A DNA stretch of 64,000 nt, taken from assembly GCA_025642065.1 (NCBI GenBank), contig JAODUP010000188.1, positions 600,501 through 664,500 of the forward strand, read 5' to 3'. Position numbers and translations under genes: made by a program. The stretch is from Paralvinella palmiformis (taxonomy: Eukaryota > Annelida > Polychaeta > Terebellida > Alvinellidae). The notes below the pieces were generated by a model. That model was not told the origin of the DNA, made no database searches, and saw nothing but the letters and a program-made list of their open reading frames with translations. Shown piece by piece: positions 58,561 to 64,000 of this stretch. The number at the start of each line of letters is the position of its first letter. Within the stretch, counting starts at the first letter, position 1.

Positions 58561-61323
58561 ATGATGAACAGGAAGTGTGATTGGGATTCATTCGCAGAAC
58601 CTCTGACAGGTGGAAAAACATGCACTAATTGCATCTTAGTCTGTCATCCAGTGTACCAAACCCCACATCTCTGCCAGCAATATTGTCCAGGTAAATAAAA
58701 TTATAATAGGGATAACCTTAGAAAGTATACAGTTAAATCTATGAGAAGCATATATATATATATATATATACAAATGTGGGAATATTTTTTTGATGGGAGA
58801 GTTTTGTAATGAACACACACACACACACTTCATTCTTGTTCACCATTACATGTATGTTTGTTTGTTTTTAAATATTTTCAGATTATTTAGAAGCAATTTC
58901 TACCAGTTTCCTGCCATTTAGCGTAACACCTTCAAGCATCCACAATGACAACATAATAGTTCATCCCACCACAGTTTACATTATTTTGACACTGGTAATA
59001 GTAATTTTAGCTTGTCTTTATCTGGTGTCATGGCGGTTTCATAAGAAGATATATAAAGGTAGGTTAAATGTACATGTTATTAAGTGATTACGGCTAACTA
59101 CCAACTCAGTGTGGTATTTCTTTAGTATAAATTTATTTCCTTAAGTATTTCCTCCTCCATTATAGGTAGAGGAAAGAAGCAACATAAAAAAGATTGTAAA
59201 GATGTTGAAGATGGGCCACTAATGGGTGATGACACTAAGCGGAAAACAGTTTCTCCCAAGAGTAATGCATCATCAAGTGGAGCATGTTCAGGACAGAGCT
59301 CAAACCAATTTGTAACTCCCAGAACTAGCAGCTCAGAAAATGACTTGATCTCATGTGATAAGTTAGCAACTGGGCTTACCACAGGTGGTGACGCAACAAG
59401 GAGGTTGGCCTCGGGTGTAAGTTTGGGGAACAAGTCTGTCATGGGAAGTACCACACCAAAAAGATCCAACTTAGACAGTGAATCAAGAGTTTGTTATGCC
59501 ACAGATAGTGGTTTAACAAGTAATTGTTCTGCAATGAATATATCCATTGCTTCAAAACGTATGCAGACAGGAAGTACAGCTCCATTTTATATATCATTAC
59601 AGAGTAAGTAGATATATCAGTTGTTAATCTTTTGCAGTTATTGATCTGTTGGAAAATAAATAGTCAGTATAGGTAAATGGCCTACATATTGATAGTTTGT
59701 GCAGAACAGTTATGGCATTTTCTTGACATTTAAGATTCGTCAGTTAAAGTAATGTCCAAAAGATCCTTGTTCTAACATATAAGAGAATGCGCGATGAGAC
59801 CATCTCTTTACTTAATATTGGTGTTACAAACCTAGAAATCAATCCAAAATGAACTGATGTCAATTTACTCTTTATAGTAACAATCTTGCAAAATATTTCC
59901 CTATGACTGAGTGTAATGTCTCTTTTAAGGTGGATGTATACAATAAATGCTAAATATCTAATGATACAGATTGATTTCTGTAAACAGTTCGTTCATTTTC
60001 AAGGTAGACGTACAAATATGTTAGAGCATTATGATGGGAGCATGCAAACATCAGCAATATCTTGGCAGTACGTAATGAGTGCTTATGATGCCATTAATTG
60101 CAACCTCCATGAGTAAGTTGAATGTCGTTCTTATTGTGGTATGTTTGCATATGACTGTATTTACTAATTTTTTTCCATGCTCTGCCTGTTGCTTATTTGT
60201 ATGTCTGTTCAGCACTAATTTTAAATTGACAATTGCTCAGTTAATGCCTAGCTTTTCTATGGATTCTAAATGTATTTCCGCCAGTACATTCCAGGAATGC
60301 ATATGTCATCTGTATCTGTACATTTTCAGAATGAACTGGATTGTGGGATGCATACTGTCTTACAATAAAATACAAGTGGTTGTTGACCAAGAAAGGGCCA
60401 GTGATGAGACCCAGCTGCATAATCACATAAAAAACATCATACCAGAAAACATTCCCAGTGAGGTGTACCAGTTAACATTCAATACACCGTCACTAAGAAC
60501 ACGATGTGGACAATATGGTACTGGTTGTATGATAATTAATGACAGGGGAATGAGTGCAAAGGTGACTCTTCTAGCACTGAGCGTGAATCAGATCACAAAT
60601 GTTACAGAGGTGTTTGCATTCACTGTTGCTCATCTGCTCAAAGAAGGTGACAAATGCCAGTTGCAATGTAATTGTAGCTCAAAGATCATTCATCAGGAAG
60701 ATGCAACCTGTTTGGGCCACATTGATACAGTTAAAGAGGAAGTGGTACATAACATCAAGCATAAACTATATGATCTGTCTTTGCTCAGAATTCCAGCTGT
60801 CACATCCCTTGATAATGCATGTCGATTTATTGCAAAAGGTCGGCAAATTACTTTTGATATTGACGTACAAAAATGTGACATCTTTCCACATACCATGATG
60901 TCCGGTAGGAAGGTCCTGATATTTGCCGATCACTCCAGTACACCAATCGCTGGCTGCATAGATGATGAGGCAGTGTTCACTTGTGTCACTAATCTATCTA
61001 GAAAGCAACAAGTGATAAACCTTATCCAGATCAAGTGCATAGATACTAACAAATCATTTGATATTGGTGGAATAAGTGGTAGCCTTGTAGCTTGGCATCC
61101 CGATTATAATTGTGATGATGATGAAGTTATTAGAGTGGATGCATTTGCTTTTATTGTTGGTACAAATGTTGCAAATCCCCAAAAGGCATTTGCCCTGCTG
61201 CTCTGGGAACAGATGCGGAAGCTTTTCCAAAACAATAAATCACTGGCTCACCTTGAAAAATCCATTGCATTCAAAAGTACCCCTTTAAGTGATACTGGAT
61301 TCTATTCCAAGTGTGACTATTAG
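58561..61323 (+). CDS. BCMA/TACI-like TNF-receptor ectodomain + TM + cytoplasmic trypsin-like (PA clan) protease domain
   Basis: Exons 58561-58690, 58882-59058, 59166-59603, 60004-60112, 60330-61323; AG/GT junctions, compatible phases, 1848 nt (615 residues). Residues 6-42 have six cysteines (C6, C21, C24, C28, C38, C42) with WDS after the first, very close to the single cysteine-rich domain of BCMA, a receptor for BAFF/APRIL. No signal peptide precedes it, as in type III receptors of that subfamily. Residues 75-93 form a membrane helix followed by WRFHKKIYKGRGKK, so the rest is cytoplasmic. Residues about 104-285 are Ser/Thr/Lys-rich linker. Residues about 340-590 resemble a PA-clan fold: YGTGCMI, FAFTVAHLL (His386), LYDLSLLRI (Asp433), GGISGSLV (Ser534). 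Spacings of 47 and 101 resemble chymotrypsin (45 and 93). No TRAF-binding motif or death domain seen. Start uncertain: ATG 58561 or 58564, or an upstream exon. The domains could also belong to two transcripts. Confidence 0.78.
59655..59660 (+). terminator. Possible premature poly(A) signal after receptor exon 3
   Basis: If the exon 3 donor at 59604 is not used, translation ends at the TAG at 59609-59611, and AATAAA follows within 50 nt. That would give a roughly 250-residue receptor with a cytoplasmic tail and no protease-like domain. Confidence 0.35.
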
Positions 61324-61352
61324 GTTTTACAGTTTGTATGTATTTGGATTTA

Positions 61353-61384
<32 letters not shown>

Positions 61385-61388
<4 letters not shown>

Positions 61389-61390
61389 AA
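61385..61390 (+). terminator. Poly(A) signal of the receptor-protease gene
   Basis: AATAAA lies 62 nt after the stop codon, directly after an (AT)n array. The position is typical of a short 3' UTR. Confidence 0.6.
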
Positions 61391-61839
61391 GCCCTGAATG
61401 AGTTACCAAATGAGTTGCTGCTTCACTGAAACCCAAATGCAAATCATTTATGATATACATGTGCCCCAATTTTATCTACAGAGATATACATGGTTTATAG
61501 TGTTCTGATTACAATAGATAGCAATGTTCACCTAATTCAAGGGTTGGATTTCAAAAGGATTTTATCCATAAATGGTGAAAATAAAATTCATCCAGTAGTA
61601 ATCCAGGATAAAAAAAAACACTCGTTTAGGTTTCAGTTGTATAATAAGTAACTGATCATGAAGGTTGTGGATTAGAACGTTTAATATATTTATATTAACT
61701 GTTCTTCTGTGAAGATAAATACATGTATGTAACATTAAATTTTTGTTATTATACATATCATGTACAGACTATTTTCTTAATGTGAAACAATCCTCTGCTT
61801 TGGATCCTTAGCTTTTATGCATTCATTATAAAATGTATA

Positions 61840-61856
<17 letters not shown>

Positions 61857-61871
<15 letters not shown>

Positions 61872-62117
61872 ATGTGACATTTATATAGCACCCTATCCAG
61901 CTAGATAGCTGCTCTAAAGTGCTTTACAGTATTATTATCCCTGAATCAAGCCTATTTCAATCCAGCAAACCTAAGGGAGTGTACAATGCAAGCTACCATT
62001 ATAGGTGCAAAGTTTTATTCAGACAGACATGATGAAATAATGTCCACTCCTGAGCCTTGAACCCACACCCATCGGTAATGAGTCCTACACTCTTAACTAA
62101 CTGTGCCATCACAGCTT
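61857..62117 (-). mobile_element. tRNA-derived SINE, family E, (ATT)n tail
   Basis: Minus-strand head: gatggcacagttagttaag (A box) and gtgggttcaaggc (B box). The body ends in actgtaaagcactttagag and gggtgctatataaatgt, a 3' module widespread in invertebrate SINEs, and then an (ATT)n tail at about 61857-61871. (AT)n arrays flank both sides. Confidence 0.8.
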
Positions 62118-62123
62118 GATATA

Positions 62124-62159
<36 letters not shown>

Positions 62160-64000
62160 AGCATATATATATATATATATATATAGTTATTAATATAAAT
62201 ATAGATCAACAGTTATTTTTGTGACTCATTTATCCACTTTTTTGTTGGAAATGATAGTATTATGTTAAATAAAGTGTATTTTACTGTATTTTAAGTAACT
62301 GATTTGAAACTAATTTTATATATTGTTTAATTTCATACACATTTAATTGTATGATTTTGAATAAAGTGTATTGTATTTTATATTAGGTTTAGGAAGTTTG
62401 CAGGCTGTCCAGTGCTCCTACTCGGTACATGAGTCTTGAAATTATTGCCTTTGCTGCAAGTCAGTTTTTATGTATTTTTCCTACCCACATAAATTTTAAT
62501 AATCTTTAAACTATTAATATTCAATTGTCAGCTAAAAACTGTTTACATTACTACTTTAAAGCAGCTGATATATAATGTTAATGTAACAGTGTCTGATTTT
62601 TACATTTAAAAGGTCCAGACACCACACTCACTTTTTTAAAGCATGAAGACCTTTGTCCTTTAATTAAGTTTCAAACTTTACCTCATACCCTGTGGGTATC
62701 TGACTTGGGATAAATTGTTTTCCATTCCTTGATCACAGGCACACAAAAGGCACACATTATTATCACATTATTATTGCAGTGGCTTTTTCCATGCTGAGTG
62801 ATGAATACGATAGTTAATATGTTTAGTTTTATGGCAACCTGCTGTCCATCTCATATGGGATGTAAAAGAACCCTTGTTCTCGCATATACAAGCATGGGTT
62901 TGCTCCTTAATTGTCTCCGCATAGCCATAAATGGGCTGAAAGGGGACCTGAAACACAATTTGCAATTTTGGCATCATACAATATTATTATGTTAGCAGTT
63001 TCTGTTCAAATTCAGTGGAATTTGTTCTTTGATAGCTGTTGCATCAACTTATGAATGCTTTGAAGATTATGGATGCATATAAAATGAAGTAAACTTCAAG
63101 AGTGGGCATCATTCATTCACTATTGAGCTTACTGATGGTAGATACTTATTAGAGGTAAGCTTTCATAAACCTCACTACCCTTGTTGAGTATAGGCATTCA
63201 TTACAGGTAGGCTCTTATTGGAGAACATTCAGTGAGATTTAAACACTACTTGAACAGATGCACACATAGTTTGTCACACACTGGGGACATTATACGTAAA
63301 TGGCAATATGTTTTCTCTTGATAGATGAAAAATTAGAATATATGTACTGTTTCTGGAGACAGTCTATGACTATTCTATTCATTATGTGTGCCTGACAGTA
63401 AAATATCGATGACTTACCCTTACAGTTAGATATAAATTTCGATTTCAGAAATTGGGGTCTCGAACAAAACAGTAGAAGCTAACAAATACATTGGAACATC
63501 AGGCTGTCAGAACAATGCAATATAACATGGCATATTTTCTTGAATGTTTATGCAAGTATTTGTACCTGAATATATTATCAAAGTTTGAATAATTGAAGTT
63601 AGTTATATTAATATATCTATGTATATGGATTGTAAATGTTCTTTGTTTTACATACTGATGTGCTTTGAGAGAGAAATGATTAATTGCTGTTCAATCTTGT
63701 GTACGTTTAAAATGTTGTAACGGTTTGTTTTGTAATCCTTGTAACCTCTGACCCAGTTTAGAGCTGTTAATCAGTTTTGGTTTGGATCTCGGTGAATGTA
63801 GTTCGAAAAGTGAATTGTTGTAAATGGATCATTTGTATTCATTAACAATGGATCATAAATAAAAGGATAGCAATATAATGAGTCTCAGTTGCTGATGTGT
63901 GTACTAGATGGTATATGAACTTTAAATGGAGCCCTGGTACATAAACTAATGATACAGGAAAGCAGATGCTAAGGGCTCGTGAAGGGCCCACTTAAAACCC
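62118..64000. other. No gene seen
   Basis: AT-rich DNA with (AT)n arrays at about 62127-62157 and 62165-62184. AATAAA occurs at about 62260, 62360 and 63857 without a matching coding exon. Confidence 0.5.

Noticed and set aside
59122..59469. 115-residue minus-strand ORF
   Set aside because: It is antisense to receptor exon 3, whose splice phases and continuity with the membrane exon support the plus strand.

Overview
The window is eukaryotic, AT-rich animal DNA with GT-AG introns, AATAAA poly(A) signals, long (AT)n, (CA)n and (CT)n arrays and dense small transposons. Five tRNA-headed SINE families, RNase-H-bearing and CR1-like LINEs, and hAT, Mutator-like (MULE), TTAA-type and TA-type DNA elements fit a marine invertebrate. 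A mollusc or other lophotrochozoan is most likely, but this is inferred from overall style and no species marker was seen.

Layout: 1-20 kb has no gene I can support; it is intergenic or distal-intron DNA with SINEs, a LINE 3' fragment, a decayed hAT transposon, a TTAA element and microsatellites. 20.0-44.7 kb holds a + strand sorting nexin of the SNX5/6/32 (PX-BAR) type in 13 recognisable exons totalling 1167 nt, with compatible splice phases throughout; the start exon is missing. Its introns carry several transposons, one only 6 nt past a splice donor. Its 12.5-kb eleventh intron encloses a second + strand gene: a 508-codon intronless ORF for a single-pass membrane protein of unknown function behind a CpG-rich promoter region. 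45-51 kb is repeat-rich. At 51.36-51.41 kb a perfect NRF1-type palindrome precedes a tiny ATG exon with a canonical donor. 51.92-56.81 kb is a nested transposon: a MULE with an 8-bp target duplication, split by a 5'-truncated LINE that is itself followed by a SINE carrying a LINE-like tail.

The most interesting locus is at 58.56-61.32 kb. Five phase-compatible + strand exons encode about 615 residues: a BCMA/TACI-type six-cysteine domain (TNF-receptor superfamily), one transmembrane segment, a low-complexity cytoplasmic linker, and a C-terminal domain with the His/Asp/Ser motifs and spacing of trypsin-like (PA clan) proteases. The whole protease-like domain lies in one exon. A stop codon and poly(A) signal just after exon 3 could give a receptor form without it. 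I know of no described receptor with this architecture. It suggests a TNF-family surface receptor wired directly to an intracellular protease.
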